From Shewanella vesiculosa (GTDB lineage: Bacteria > Pseudomonadota > Gammaproteobacteria > Enterobacterales > Shewanellaceae), in contig NZ_CP073588.1 in assembly GCF_021560015.1 (NCBI RefSeq), positions 2,170,001 through 2,234,000 on the forward strand: DNA of 64,000 nt, given 5' to 3'. Under the pieces are notes generated by a model. That model saw nothing but the letters and a program-made list of their open reading frames with translations, was not told the DNA's origin and did no database searches. Below are positions 23,881-33,420 of this stretch, in pieces (positions within the stretch are counted from its first letter, which is position 1; each line of letters starts with the position of its first letter). A program made the position numbers and the translations under genes.

Positions 23881-24924
23881 TTAAATCAGTTCCGCTAACA
23901 TGCTGTCAGCGTATGTCACTAATTCGCCGCCATCACGCACTTTTGCCACGTAATCTGGATTGGCAATAAATGGACGGCCAATTGCCAACAAATCAAATTT
24001 GTTGTCGGCTATGGCTGCACTGCCCGTTTCAGCGGTATAGCTACCGACACCCACTAAGGTGCCAGTATAAACACTGCGCAAATAGGTCGATATATTGCCG
24101 CCTAAGTAATCAAACTGCATTGAGTCGTCAAAAATACCACCATGTAAAAACGCTAAATGGCGTTTAGCCAACTCAGGTAATAAATAATCAAACACATCAC
24201 GGTCGCGTGGATCGGCGGCCATATTAAAATAGGCACCAGGAGAAACTCGAATAGCAGTGCGATCTGCGCCAATTGTGGCAACCACTGCATCGACAACTTC
24301 TAAAGCAAAGCGTGACATGTTTGCCGGAGTTTGGCCGTATTCGTCTTCACGGCGATTGTTGTCATGATGCAAAAATTGGTCAATTAAATAGCCATTCGCT
24401 GCATGAATTTCAACGCCGTCAAAGCCAGCATCAATCGCATTTGCCGCGGCTTGAGCATAATCAACCACTAACTGCTTAATATCATCTAAGGTGGCCGCTT
24501 TTGGTGTTTGATAAACAAGTTCGCGCATTCTAGGCACTGTGCCTTCAACCGCTTGTGCAGAAGAAGAAAGTACATCACCACCATCGAAAAAATGTGGGTG
24601 TGCTACACGGCCAGTGTGCCAAAGTTGAGCAAAGATTTTACCGCCACTTTTATGCACGGCATCGGTCACTTCACGCCAACCGTCAATTTGAGCTGGAGTA
24701 AATAAGCCAGGGGTGTTTGGGTAGCCTTGAGCATCGGGGCGGATAATTGTCGCTTCACTGATAATTAAACCAGCTTCAGCTCGACGAGCATAGTAATCAA
24801 CCATCTTCAGTGTTGGCACAAGGTCATCATCCGCCATACAACGCGTTAATGGTGCCATTAAAATCTTGTTTGATAATGTTAAGGTGTCATTGAGTTTGTA
24901 AGGGGTAAATAAACTGGCCGTCAT
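23881..24924 (-). CDS. Old Yellow Enzyme-family alkene reductase (NemA-like)
   Basis: A 347-residue FMN-dependent ene-reductase that uses NAD(P)H to reduce activated C=C bonds or nitro compounds. Family features are MAPLTRCMADDD, AQLWHTGRV, the substrate-binding HAAN (His/Asn pair) in GVEIHAANGYLIDQF, and the C-terminal IGRPFIANPD. The start at ATG 24924 has GGAG nine bases upstream; the frame is open further upstream but lacks a ribosome site there. It is divergent from a TetR regulator, with palindromic operators in between, the nemRA-like arrangement for electrophile or quinone detoxification. Confidence 0.92.
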   Translation of the reverse strand: MTASLFTPYKLNDTLTLSNKILMAPLTRCMADDDLVPTLKMVDYYARRAEAGLIISEATIIRPDAQGYPNTPGLFTPAQIDGWREVTDAVHKSGGKIFAQLWHTGRVAHPHFFDGGDVLSSSAQAVEGTVPRMRELVYQTPKAATLDDIKQLVVDYAQAAANAIDAGFDGVEIHAANGYLIDQFLHHDNNRREDEYGQTPANMSRFALEVVDAVVATIGADRTAIRVSPGAYFNMAADPRDRDVFDYLLPELAKRHLAFLHGGIFDDSMQFDYLGGNISTYLRSVYTGTLVGVGSYTAETGSAAIADNKFDLLAIGRPFIANPDYVAKVRDGGELVTYADSMLAELI

Positions 24925-24939
24925 GTAGTTAACTCCATT

Positions 24940-24984
24940 CTTGAATATGCGTTCAAGATTAATCGTATTTGAATAGACATTCAA
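24940..24984. promoter_or_regulatory. Two TTGAAT-type palindromes between the OYE and TetR genes
   Basis: CTTGAA-N6-TTCAAG (24940-24957) and TTGAAT-N4-ATTCAA (24969-24984) share the TTGAA/TTCAA half-site. A third half-site, TTGAAT, follows at about 24991. They are probable operators for the adjacent TetR protein. Confidence 0.7.
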
Positions 24985-25069
24985 GTATTTTTTGAATAGT
25001 CGGTAAAATTTAGTTAGACTCAAGTGTGATGAGTTATCACGCTTTGTTGTTGACCAGAAGTGACCAGAT

Positions 25070-25666
25070 ATGAGACACGCTGAATTTAATAGAGAAACTG
25101 TTTTACGTGCTGCTATGAGCACCTTTTTAGTGAATGGATTCGCTAAAACCAGTATGCAAGATCTCACCAAAGCAACGGGACTACATCCGGGATCAATTTA
25201 CTGTGCCTTTGATAATAAAAAAGGCTTATTTATTGCTGCAATTGAGCAATATCAACAAGATCGCAGTAAGCAATTTGAGCAGCTATTTGCCAATGATGAT
25301 TCAGCGGTAGACAACTTAGGTGCATATTTAGCCCTAATCGTACAAGAATGTTTAAGCTGCGATGCGACCCAGTCATGCTTACTGACCAAATCACTCAGTG
25401 AAATGGGCGAGCAAGATGAGCAAATTAGACTTATGGCCTGTGAATTTTTGCAGTTGTGGCAGCAGTCGTTAGCGCAAGTATTTGATACAGCAAAAAAACA
25501 GAAGTTAATCGCACAAGACAGTGACAGCCAATTTTTAGCGCAATATTTGGTGATGGGAATATACGGTTTAAGAACGGTGGCTCATACAGAACCTAATATG
25601 CAAGTATTACAGCCTTTGGCAGATAAGCTATTAAATGATTTATTACGCTGTGAATCAAATGATTAA
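25070..25666 (+). CDS. TetR/AcrR-family transcriptional regulator
   Basis: A 198-residue regulator. The N-terminal helix-turn-helix (TVLRAAMSTFLVNGFAKTSMQDLTKATGLHPGSIYCAFDNKKGLFIAAI, about residues 10-57) is typical. The ligand domain includes cysteines in ECLSCDATQSCLL (about 100-112) that could sense electrophiles, as in NemR. It is transcribed away from the Old Yellow Enzyme gene across an operator-containing gap, so it most likely represses that gene and itself. The inducer is inferred from the partner enzyme. Confidence 0.88.
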   Translation: MRHAEFNRETVLRAAMSTFLVNGFAKTSMQDLTKATGLHPGSIYCAFDNKKGLFIAAIEQYQQDRSKQFEQLFANDDSAVDNLGAYLALIVQECLSCDATQSCLLTKSLSEMGEQDEQIRLMACEFLQLWQQSLAQVFDTAKKQKLIAQDSDSQFLAQYLVMGIYGLRTVAHTEPNMQVLQPLADKLLNDLLRCESND

Positions 25667-25706
25667 TCCCCATATTGCTAAATAGCAAACCTCATAGCAA
25701 TAACCT

Positions 25707-25734
25707 AAAAAAGACACATTATAGTGTCTTTTTT
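25707..25734. terminator. Bidirectional terminator
   Basis: AAAAAAGACAC and GTGTCTTTTTT with an ATTATA loop. It serves both converging genes, the TetR regulator and the small protein at 25756. Confidence 0.85.
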
Positions 25735-25755
25735 AGTTTTAGAATCAATAAGTGC

Positions 25756-26001
25756 TTAGCTCAATACACGCTGTGAATAAACACGCTCACCTAACGAGTT
25801 AAGTATTTTGCACTCACCCTCTAACACCGCAATAATTGACTTACCTCGACGAAATGATTCTGGGATCATTACGCGTCCTGTTTTACTAACATGTAAACCG
25901 GTCATGACAGCATTATGCATTTCTAAACCAACAGGCGCTTCATAATACAAAATAGTCACAGTGGCAGTTGATGTTTGACCTTCAGCAGATTCAGATTTCA
26001 T
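25756..26001 (-). CDS. Small conserved protein, TIGR02922-like
   Basis: An 81-residue protein with a strand-rich core (TVTILYYEAPVGLEMHNAV, HVSKTGRVMIPESFRRGKSIIAVLEGECKILN). It resembles the TIGR02922 group described from Shewanella and Colwellia; this is recognition from memory, not a search. No signal peptide or membrane segment. The function is unknown. The ATG at 26001 has only a weak GAG upstream. It stands alone and converges on the TetR gene. Confidence 0.6.
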   Translation of the reverse strand: MKSESAEGQTSTATVTILYYEAPVGLEMHNAVMTGLHVSKTGRVMIPESFRRGKSIIAVLEGECKILNSLGERVYSQRVLS

Positions 26002-26402
26002 ATTCGCATTCTCATTTACAGCATACTGGTTCAGGGTAGAAATGATATTGATAACCTAGCTCATCAACTCATCTATTTATCAAAAGGTAAACACTTAATC
26101 TATTGATTTTAGACAACAAAAACACCTTTCAACTTATTATTGTATTTTATCATTAAATGATAATTATGTTTAAATTGTATTATTGATTCAAAGTAATTGA
26201 TACATAAAATTAACAGGCTTGAGATGTTAGTATAAAAATTATTCACTAATGAGACGAGGTGCGAATACTGGATTTAATAATATTTATCGTATTATCAAGC
26301 CTATTTACGTGAAATTTAGATCCTGCACCTAAACAGCACAACTTATTCCTGTTAGAATCGATGACAATTTTTAGCCTTAAACATTTAAAAAACGAGATTA
26401 AG
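26002..26402. other. Intergenic region upstream of the YebC-family gene
   Basis: AT-rich. No ORF with start signals and no terminator seen. It should contain promoters for the two flanking divergent genes, but I could not pick a convincing -35/-10 pair. Confidence 0.4.
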
Positions 26403-27125
26403 ATGGGCAGAGCATATCAAAATAAAAAAGAGTCCATGGCGAAAACCGCCGGCCAAAAGACACGAATTTACTCACGCTATGGTAAAGAGATTTACATTTG
26501 CGCTAAAGGTGGCGTTGACCCAGATGGTAACCTAGCTCTTCGTAGCTTGATTGCCCGCGCAAAGAAAGATCAAGTTCCGGCACACGTTATTGAACGTGCT
26601 ATTGAAAAAGCTCGTGGTGGTGGTGGTGAAGATTACGATACCGCCCGCTATGAAGGTTTTGGACCTGGCGGTTGTATGGTGATTGTTGATTGCTTAACAG
26701 ACAACGGTAACCGTACTTTTACTCAGGTTCGCCAAGCATTTGTTAAAAATGATGCCAAGTTAGGTAGCCCTGGTACTGTTGGCCATATGTTCGAACATCA
26801 AGCAGTATTTGTATTTGATGGTGATGACGATGAAGCTATTTTAGAACTGCTTATGATGGCTGACGTCGACGTTGCCGATGTAGAGCTTGAAGATGGCATC
26901 ATCAGCGTATTTGCGCCAGTGTCAGAGTTTAACAATGCCCGCACAGTGTTAACTGAAGCCTTTCCAGAGATTGATTTTAAGGTAGAAAATTTAGCATTTG
27001 TGCCACAAACCATGACAGAACTTACTGGCGAAGACATTGAAAGTTTTGAAAAATTCTTAGCCGCTCTTGATGATTGTGACGACGTACAGAACGTTTATCA
27101 CAACGCTGAGATTAACGAAGAATAA
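26403..27125 (+). CDS. YebC/PmpR-family protein (YeeN-type)
   Basis: A 240-residue member of the YebC/PmpR/TACO1 family. The start [17 protein letters not shown] is typical of the YeeN branch rather than YebC proper (MAGHSKW). Conserved blocks include [35 protein letters not shown] and GTVGHMF. Family members have been described as transcription regulators and, more recently, as ribosome-associated factors that ease translation of difficult motifs; the role of this one is not settled. The ATG at 26403 fits the family start. It is followed by a terminator and stands alone. Confidence 0.9.
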   Translation: MGRAYQNKKESMAKTAGQKTRIYSRYGKEIYICAKGGVDPDGNLALRSLIARAKKDQVPAHVIERAIEKARGGGGEDYDTARYEGFGPGGCMVIVDCLTDNGNRTFTQVRQAFVKNDAKLGSPGTVGHMFEHQAVFVFDGDDDEAILELLMMADVDVADVELEDGIISVFAPVSEFNNARTVLTEAFPEIDFKVENLAFVPQTMTELTGEDIESFEKFLAALDDCDDVQNVYHNAEINEE

Positions 27126-27243
27126 AACTCGCTGAAACGAGAAACGCTACAAGTCTAGGAACTAGATGACTTAGCCGCGAGCCAAACGTCATCTTCCCTA
27201 GCATTAGTGTTTTGAAGCATTAGTATTTTGAGCAGACCAAACT

Positions 27244-27271
27244 AAAAAACGCAGCTTAGGCTGCGTTTTTT
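27244..27271. terminator. Bidirectional terminator
   Basis: AAAAAACGCAGC and GCTGCGTTTTTT with a TTAG loop. It lies between the converging YebC-family and hpf genes. Confidence 0.88.
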
Positions 27272-27296
27272 AATGTCGTTTAATCAACGAATGTAC

Positions 27297-27653
27297 TTAA
27301 CGTAAGTCCATTTCTTGAACTTTTTCGTAAGCAATTTCTGGTGCAGTTACATCTGGTTTTTCATGTAAATCTGCTTTCAATTGACCTTTACGATGCTTTA
27401 GTGCCGCATCGAGTTTTTTAGCAGCGCTTGTTATAGCGGGATACATGACTAAATCAGTACCTTTAGCAGCAATGCGAGTTCCTTCATAGTTAGTTCTAAT
27501 TTCAACATCATATTCACCATGCTCTTTAGCAATGATGATATCTAGCGAGATAAGCGTGGGGAAATGGCTAGCTATTTTAGCGAATTTTTCATCTACGTGT
27601 TGTTTGACAGTGTCTGTAACATCAACATGGTGACCAGAAAGATTTATTTTCAT
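27297..27653 (-). CDS. hpf: Ribosome hibernation promoting factor (HPF/RaiA family)
   Basis: A 118-residue protein with the S30AE/HPF fold: MKINLSGHHVDVTDTVKQHVDEKFAKI, then EVEIRTN-like DVEIRTNYEG, and the basic AAKKLDAALKHRKGQLK helix that contacts 16S rRNA. It dimerises or silences 70S ribosomes in stationary phase. The length is that of the short HPF/YfiA class, without the long C-terminal dimerisation domain. It is not beside rpoN here, so it may be the RaiA-like paralogue. Confidence 0.88.
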   Translation of the reverse strand: MKINLSGHHVDVTDTVKQHVDEKFAKIASHFPTLISLDIIIAKEHGEYDVEIRTNYEGTRIAAKGTDLVMYPAITSAAKKLDAALKHRKGQLKADLHEKPDVTAPEIAYEKVQEMDLR

Positions 27654-28078
27654 AGATTGTCCTTAAAAGAATTTACTTGCCAAATTTATCGCGTGTCACA
27701 ACTGCATGCTGACATAAATAATGGTGTTGCACAAATGCAGACTGACATATTTAGACATAGGGCATGTGCTTTGCGTCACAAGTACTCAAGTCTATAATGT
27801 GTTTTATATCTCCTTGCGTACTTTATCACTGTGCCATTAATAAACGTGCATGGGGTATATCAAATTGACCTAACCCCTACATTGATTAAACATCAGATTA
27901 CTGATTAAGTATAGACACAATAATGTCACAAAGGTTGCAACTTTTGGCTTGTTCTCACAAGTGATTACAAACCAAACAAATAACCACTAAAAGCAGTTAC
28001 TTTGTAAGCAACTATACATTTTTTATCTGTTTATACTTTAGTAAATGAAGTCGAATTAATTTTTTATAAAGGATCCCT
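27654..28078. other. Divergent promoter region, hpf / dsbA-family gene
   Basis: No ORF on either strand that looks real. The AT-rich 425 bp should hold promoters for both flanking genes. No clear operator was recognised. Confidence 0.4.
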
Positions 28079-28729
28079 ATGGCAACGAATCAACTGCAAA
28101 TCGATATTATTTCTGACGTAATGTGCCCTTGGTGCATTGTTGGTTATCGCCGACTTGAACGAGCATTGAGTCAATTTGACGATTTAGAGGTTAAATTGCA
28201 GTGGCATCCGTTTGAGCTAAACCCCGCAATGGGGCCTGAAGGGCAACACTTAGGTGAACATATTGCCGAGAAATACGGCTCAACACCGGAACAAAGTACA
28301 CAAAATCGACAACGATTAACCCAAATGGGTGCCGATTTAGGCTTTGAGTTTAACTTTTCTGACGCATCGCGAATTTACAACACGCTACAGGCCCACCAGC
28401 TACTTTATTGGGCGGCGGAGTCTGGCAAGCAAACTGAATTGAAACTGGCGTTGTTCAGCAGCTACTTTACTGATCAGAAAAACCCAGATGACATTGAAGT
28501 TCTCATTGAAGCAGCCACAAAGGTAGGCTTAGATGCTGATGAGGCACGAGCAGTGCTCACAGAAAAACGCTTTGAAACAGCGGTAAAAGAGGAAGAGCAA
28601 CTGTGGATCAGTCGCGGGATCCAAGCCGTCCCCGCCATTGTGTTTAATCAACAATATTTAATCTCTGGCGCACAAGATCCCGACACTATTGCTGAATTAA
28701 TTAGTAAACTGACGACAGAAGACGCTTAA
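28079..28729 (+). CDS. DsbA-family oxidoreductase (FrnE-like)
   Basis: A 216-residue cytosolic thioredoxin-fold protein with the active site CPWC in ISDVMCPWCIVGYRRLE (about residues 15-18). It also has the FrnE/polyketide-isomerase-type blocks WHPFELNPAMGPEG and YNTLQAHQLLYWA, and the cis-Pro region QAVPAIVFN. No signal peptide, unlike true periplasmic DsbA. AAGG lies eight bases before the ATG. A terminator follows. It probably acts in cytosolic thiol redox chemistry or 2-hydroxychromene-type isomerisation. Confidence 0.9.
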   Translation: MATNQLQIDIISDVMCPWCIVGYRRLERALSQFDDLEVKLQWHPFELNPAMGPEGQHLGEHIAEKYGSTPEQSTQNRQRLTQMGADLGFEFNFSDASRIYNTLQAHQLLYWAAESGKQTELKLALFSSYFTDQKNPDDIEVLIEAATKVGLDADEARAVLTEKRFETAVKEEEQLWISRGIQAVPAIVFNQQYLISGAQDPDTIAELISKLTTEDA

Positions 28730-28750
28730 ACCGTTTTAATTAAACAAATA

Positions 28751-28773
28751 AAACCCAGCTTGCGCTGGGTTTT
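28751..28773 (+). terminator. Terminator after the DsbA-family gene
   Basis: AAACCCAGC and GCTGGGTTT with a TTGC loop, serving the converging dsbA-family and pullulanase genes. Confidence 0.75.
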
Positions 28774-28797
28774 GTGTTTACTGGATAATCACTAAAC

Positions 28798-31700
28798 CTA
28801 GTTCAACTTTGTCACTAATAAAGTAGGTGACTCAGAGCTTGGACCTGTTACCGTAAAGCGATAGGTACCGGCGCTTGTTGCATTAAAATGCATGTTTGCG
28901 CCTTTTTTCGCTAAGGTTTTCAACAAACCTTCACTCACAGCGTCATCGCCTGCTATGGCACCAAAATCAATTGTCGACCAATCTGCTGTCGCGATTTTAA
29001 ATTCATTATCACCGGCGGCTAACACAATATCGACTTGGTAAATAGATGATCCCTGATAGGCCAATGCATCTACTTCGCCCCAGCCATTCATGCCACCACG
29101 AATGTAAACGGTATTACCGACAAACATGTCTGTTTTGTCGATGGTCAAAATAGGGGCATTACGATTACTCATATCAAAGGTAAAACTGTACATCGCATCT
29201 GCTTCAATATTGATGCTTAAATTGCCACCTTTTACAGCCAGTGCTTTGCCAATACTCAGCTGCACTGTGCCATCTGCATCTAAGCTACCATAATCGACGC
29301 TATCCCAGTCGCTAGAGGCCATTTTAAAGCCTTTGGTTCCAGCGGTAACCATGACTTCAGCACGATATATACTGCCACCTAAATAGACCATTTCATTATC
29401 GGTAGACCAGCCATTCATGTCACCGCGTAAATATACTGGAGTGTCAGCAAAAGGCTCTTGGTTATATACCGATAACACAGGGTTCTGCTTGTCTGCCGCA
29501 TTTAATGAGAACACGTAGGTTGCGTCACGTGATGCTGTAAAGGTCATGTTAGCTCCTTTGGCAGCAAGCAATTCAGCCACGTTTTCATCAACAACGGCCA
29601 CATCACTAGAAATTGCACCAAAATCAACGGTGTTCCAATCTGCTGATGCCAGTTTAAAATTATAACTATTTGCAGTTAAGGTAATCGCAATACGGTATTC
29701 GCCATTACCGATATAAGTGAGCTTATCAACCTCACCCCAGCCATTCATATCGCCACGCACAAATACATCTGTACTGCCAAAAGGGACAACATCTGGTGCG
29801 CCTGCTGTAGCATTGGCTGTTAAGCCCTCGCCTTGCATTTCGCCTTGTACTTTAACAAACACAGCAGTGGTGTAAGCGGGTACGGTAAATGTGCCTTCAC
29901 CATCTCCTTGAGTAAAGCTAGCGTTTTGCACCTCGTTGTCTATCGACACTTGCTGCTTTGCATGCAAGCTAAAACCGCTAGCGGTGGCAATGGTCTGAGT
30001 TTGCTCTTGGGCACTACCATTAACCATCACCACAATGGCATCAACGCTTGGATCGATATCGGTTAAGCCTGCGCCGTCGTCAATGCTCATCACAATCACG
30101 CCCTGCTTTTGGTTTTTACCGATATTATGAAAGCCCACTCGGTCGATAATGTCTTGCGCTGTGGTTAAACGGAACAATTTACTTTGGTGACGGATGGCCA
30201 AGAACTCATTGAATACCGATGATGCAAAATCGATTTCAGACATAGATGCAGCAGCATTGGGGTTAGCCGAAATCCCACTAATCACACTCCACTTAGTCTC
30301 GTTATCTTGTGCTAACGGTAAACCAACATTCCAATTATTGCTGTTTTTGGTAAAGTCGACCCAGTTAAACCAATCGCCGGCATCATAGGTGTTACGGTCC
30401 ATCGATTTAGAGCGCAACATGTCGCCACCCATTTGTAAAAAGGGGATACCTTGGCTCATTAATGGAATGGTTGCGGCAATGTTTTGTACCCGAACGCGGT
30501 GTTCAAGTGATAAACCAACATCATGTTTGTATTGTAAAATATCCCATAATGTTTCGTTGTCGTGCTTGGACACATAGTTAATGCTGTCGGCAGGGTCTAA
30601 CGCGTAAGCTGTTGGCTGGCTGTTCCAGCTAAAGCTACTGCCTTTAGCTGAGTTACCGTTAAAGTCTTTTAACACGTAGTTTTGTAAGTTACCTGCCATG
30701 GATAAACGTAAGGTGTCTTGATCACGTAAGTAATCATCTTTTTTGTCTGTAGCAAATAATGCCCCACCGCGCACAGCTTCACGGATACGATCGTTAAACG
30801 TTCCTACTTCAGAACCCGCCATATTCGCTTGTACAGCTTGCTCAAATAAGCGATTGTCGGCAACCTCACCAAAGTTCCAACCTTCGCCATAGAAATAGTT
30901 ATCAGGATCAACCGCTTGCACAGCATCACGCGCGGCTAAAATACTGCTTTTAGGCATGTGCCCCATCACATCAAAACGGAAGCCGTCGTAACCGTACTCT
31001 TTAGCTAAAATCACCAGAGAGTCGGTGACAAACTTATCCATCATACGATGCTCGGTAGCAGTATTATCGCAACAGGTAGAGGTTTCTATTTTACCGCTGA
31101 TTTCGTTATATCTGTGGTAGTAACCCGGTACAAGCTTATCAAATACTGAGTTATCCCATAGGCCCGATGCGCTAGTATGGTTATAGACCACATCGAGTAC
31201 CACACGTAAGCCAAGTTCATGCAGCGCTTGGTTCATGGCGCGCAGTTCTTTAACGCGTGCAATACCCTCTGGGCTTGAGGCATAACTGCCTTCTGGTGCA
31301 ATAAAGTGATGCGGATCGTAACCCCAGTTAAAACCGTCATAACTGCGTAGCGCGCCGACTAAATCTTGTGCGTCTGCAGAACCAGGTAAGAAGTCAGCTA
31401 AAATAGATGCGATTGTCGCGGCTTTATCTTGAGTTTTACAGGCGTTAGCTGCATCGCTAATTTGAGAGCACAATTTGCCGAGTGTATCGGTGATCTCAAT
31501 GCGTTTTGTGGCATCTTCATCGATAGTGGCAATATCCGTTGTTGGTAGCACATGAAAATGTGTTACCCCTGTTTCAGCCAATTTACGTAAATGCTCAACT
31601 GGCGCACTCCCCGTCTCGGTAAATGCTAGGTACTTACCACGGTTAGCTGCAGAAGTGCTTTCATCCCGAGCACTGAAGTCACGCACATGACCTTCGTATA

Positions 31701-33135
31701 TCACGATATCTTCAGGATTTTCAACAGTCATTACCGTATGACCGTCCCACCCAGCGGGCTTGAGATCAGCATCGCTTAAATGAATAAACTGACTATAACG
31801 GCCATTAGTAGACACATTTAATGAGTAAGGATCGGTGCTTTCTAGGGTTTCTATTTTCTTCGAAATGGGGTGATATACCTTCAGCTCATAGCGATAGTAT
31901 TGGCGGTCTAAGCTCATGTCACCGCTAAAGGACCAAATACCGCTTGCTGCATTTAAGGTCATTGCGTGGGTTTTAGTGAGTTTTTTAGCGCTGTCAAAAA
32001 TCTTTACATTAACGGATATTGCCGTTGGTGCCCATACGTTGGCGCTGATATTGCTGCCGTCATAAATCACACCTAAATTAGCCTCGTCGGCGTCATTATC
32101 ACCTTTGGTATACAAGTCATCGAGCACTTTAGCGACCTGCACATTTGTTGCTGCTATGGGTTTGTTATCACTATCGTAAGCCACCAGCACCAGCTGCTCT
32201 TTGGCCATGGCTTTCGCTTCATCGGCAGTAAAGCTAGCTTGGTAGGCTGGCCAACTTGCTAAATGTGGCACTAATAATTTTTGTGCATCACTGAGTTCAG
32301 TTTCGATTAACTCTAGCTGCGCCCCATTGATATTACCGTCGTTATCGACCTCAATACCCGCGGCGGCTGAGTGATGTAAGACAAACTTCGCCACGCCGTC
32401 GGCAGGCTCATTCCATACAAAAGTGTTTTGATCTAACCAATGCGCACTGGCACCGTCAATAGAAAACCCAACGTCTAAAATAGGATAATCATACACATCT
32501 CCTTCACCATGAATAGTGAAGTTAGCCCGATTAAACTGTGCTTCTGGCGCACTATCATCTTCATAGGCTTTAAGGTTCATGGTTAAGTCAGTGTCACCCA
32601 GCGCTTTACCCGAACCTTCGGTCCCAACATGGATAATAAAGTTGCCGCAGTCGCTATAGCCATCTTTTAGGTTAATTAGCCAATAAGCACCATAGTTGGG
32701 ATCGATACCATCGAACGAGTGACCATTGGCCCAGTCGCTTGAGTCATATGGAGGCGCATAGGCATCGCAGGTGTCGTTGTTCCAAGTGTGGAGTTTATAA
32801 CCGGGATAATTTGGATTACTGCTACTGTTGTCTTTATCTTTAATACGGTTGTAATACAACACAGCCTGATTTGGCCCAGCCAACACAACAGGCATAGGTA
32901 GTTCAGAATTGTAGCCAACGATACAACTCTCATTTTTAGCATCTGGAAATTTAGGTGCTGGGCAGCTTAGTGGCGGCGGCGCCACACATTCAGTCCCCGC
33001 GGCATTAGGCACATTGGGTACATTACAAGTTAATAATACTTCCCCTGGTGTTGACGAATCACCACCACAACCCATCAGTGTGGCCATACTTAGCGCAAAT
33101 ACACTGATCGTCGACATTATTGATTTAATCATCAT
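28798..33135 (-). CDS. Pullulanase-type GH13 lipoprotein with three C-terminal repeats
   Basis: A 1445-residue outer-surface lipoprotein: signal peptide with lipobox LMGC (Cys 23). The middle carries an N-terminal starch-binding/E-set region and a GH13 catalytic domain. Active-site blocks are visible: YNHTSASG, the nucleophile in GFRFDVMGH, the acid/base in GEGWNFG, and SKHDNETLWD. These point to hydrolysis of alpha-1,6 branches of pullulan or starch. The last 325 or so residues are three copies, each about 105 residues, opening VFVRGDMNGW / VYLRGDMNGW / VYIRGGMNGW, probably carbohydrate-binding. GGGAG precedes the ATG at 33135. It is downstream of a TonB receptor on the same strand, forming an alpha-glucan uptake locus. 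Confidence 0.92.
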   Translation of the reverse strand: MMIKSIMSTISVFALSMATLMGCGGDSSTPGEVLLTCNVPNVPNAAGTECVAPPPLSCPAPKFPDAKNESCIVGYNSELPMPVVLAGPNQAVLYYNRIKDKDNSSSNPNYPGYKLHTWNNDTCDAYAPPYDSSDWANGHSFDGIDPNYGAYWLINLKDGYSDCGNFIIHVGTEGSGKALGDTDLTMNLKAYEDDSAPEAQFNRANFTIHGEGDVYDYPILDVGFSIDGASAHWLDQNTFVWNEPADGVAKFVLHHSAAAGIEVDNDGNINGAQLELIETELSDAQKLLVPHLASWPAYQASFTADEAKAMAKEQLVLVAYDSDNKPIAATNVQVAKVLDDLYTKGDNDADEANLGVIYDGSNISANVWAPTAISVNVKIFDSAKKLTKTHAMTLNAASGIWSFSGDMSLDRQYYRYELKVYHPISKKIETLESTDPYSLNVSTNGRYSQFIHLSDADLKPAGWDGHTVMTVENPEDIVIYEGHVRDFSARDESTSAANRGKYLAFTETGSAPVEHLRKLAETGVTHFHVLPTTDIATIDEDATKRIEITDTLGKLCSQISDAANACKTQDKAATIASILADFLPGSADAQDLVGALRSYDGFNWGYDPHHFIAPEGSYASSPEGIARVKELRAMNQALHELGLRVVLDVVYNHTSASGLWDNSVFDKLVPGYYHRYNEISGKIETSTCCDNTATEHRMMDKFVTDSLVILAKEYGYDGFRFDVMGHMPKSSILAARDAVQAVDPDNYFYGEGWNFGEVADNRLFEQAVQANMAGSEVGTFNDRIREAVRGGALFATDKKDDYLRDQDTLRLSMAGNLQNYVLKDFNGNSAKGSSFSWNSQPTAYALDPADSINYVSKHDNETLWDILQYKHDVGLSLEHRVRVQNIAATIPLMSQGIPFLQMGGDMLRSKSMDRNTYDAGDWFNWVDFTKNSNNWNVGLPLAQDNETKWSVISGISANPNAAASMSEIDFASSVFNEFLAIRHQSKLFRLTTAQDIIDRVGFHNIGKNQKQGVIVMSIDDGAGLTDIDPSVDAIVVMVNGSAQEQTQTIATASGFSLHAKQQVSIDNEVQNASFTQGDGEGTFTVPAYTTAVFVKVQGEMQGEGLTANATAGAPDVVPFGSTDVFVRGDMNGWGEVDKLTYIGNGEYRIAITLTANSYNFKLASADWNTVDFGAISSDVAVVDENVAELLAAKGANMTFTASRDATYVFSLNAADKQNPVLSVYNQEPFADTPVYLRGDMNGWSTDNEMVYLGGSIYRAEVMVTAGTKGFKMASSDWDSVDYGSLDADGTVQLSIGKALAVKGGNLSINIEADAMYSFTFDMSNRNAPILTIDKTDMFVGNTVYIRGGMNGWGEVDALAYQGSSIYQVDIVLAAGDNEFKIATADWSTIDFGAIAGDDAVSEGLLKTLAKKGANMHFNATSAGTYRFTVTGPSSESPTLLVTKLN

Positions 33136-33204
33136 GACTGACTTCTCCCTATCGCATGTTGCCCATTGGCAATCGGATAATTTTTATTTGTTTTTATAAG
33201 TAAC

Positions 33205-33395
33205 CTGAACTCGAGATAATAAACGCCTTTCAAACAGCCCTTTGTCTTGCTAACTGCGTTGAATTAATTTGCCATAGGCTCGCTATTGACGCGTTAATTC
33301 GCCTTGTAAGTTAAACAAATGACAAGTTTGACAGTGAAATCTAGTTAAGGTTTTGATTATTATCGTTATAAATACACACTTCATCCCGAGTTCAG
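33205..33395. mobile_element. MITE-like element with terminal inverted repeats
   Basis: CTGAACTCGAGAT at the left end and ATCCCGAGTTCAG at the right end are near-perfect terminal inverted repeats bounding 191 bp with no coding capacity. The inner part contains GCGTTGAATTAA and GCGTTAATTCGCC-like sub-repeats. TAA flanks may be a target duplication. It sits between the TonB receptor and the pullulanase gene. Similar intergenic repeats are, from memory, frequent in Shewanella genomes. Confidence 0.65.
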
Positions 33396-33420
33396 ATTAA
33401 GCAATAAACCCGCTTGTTGG

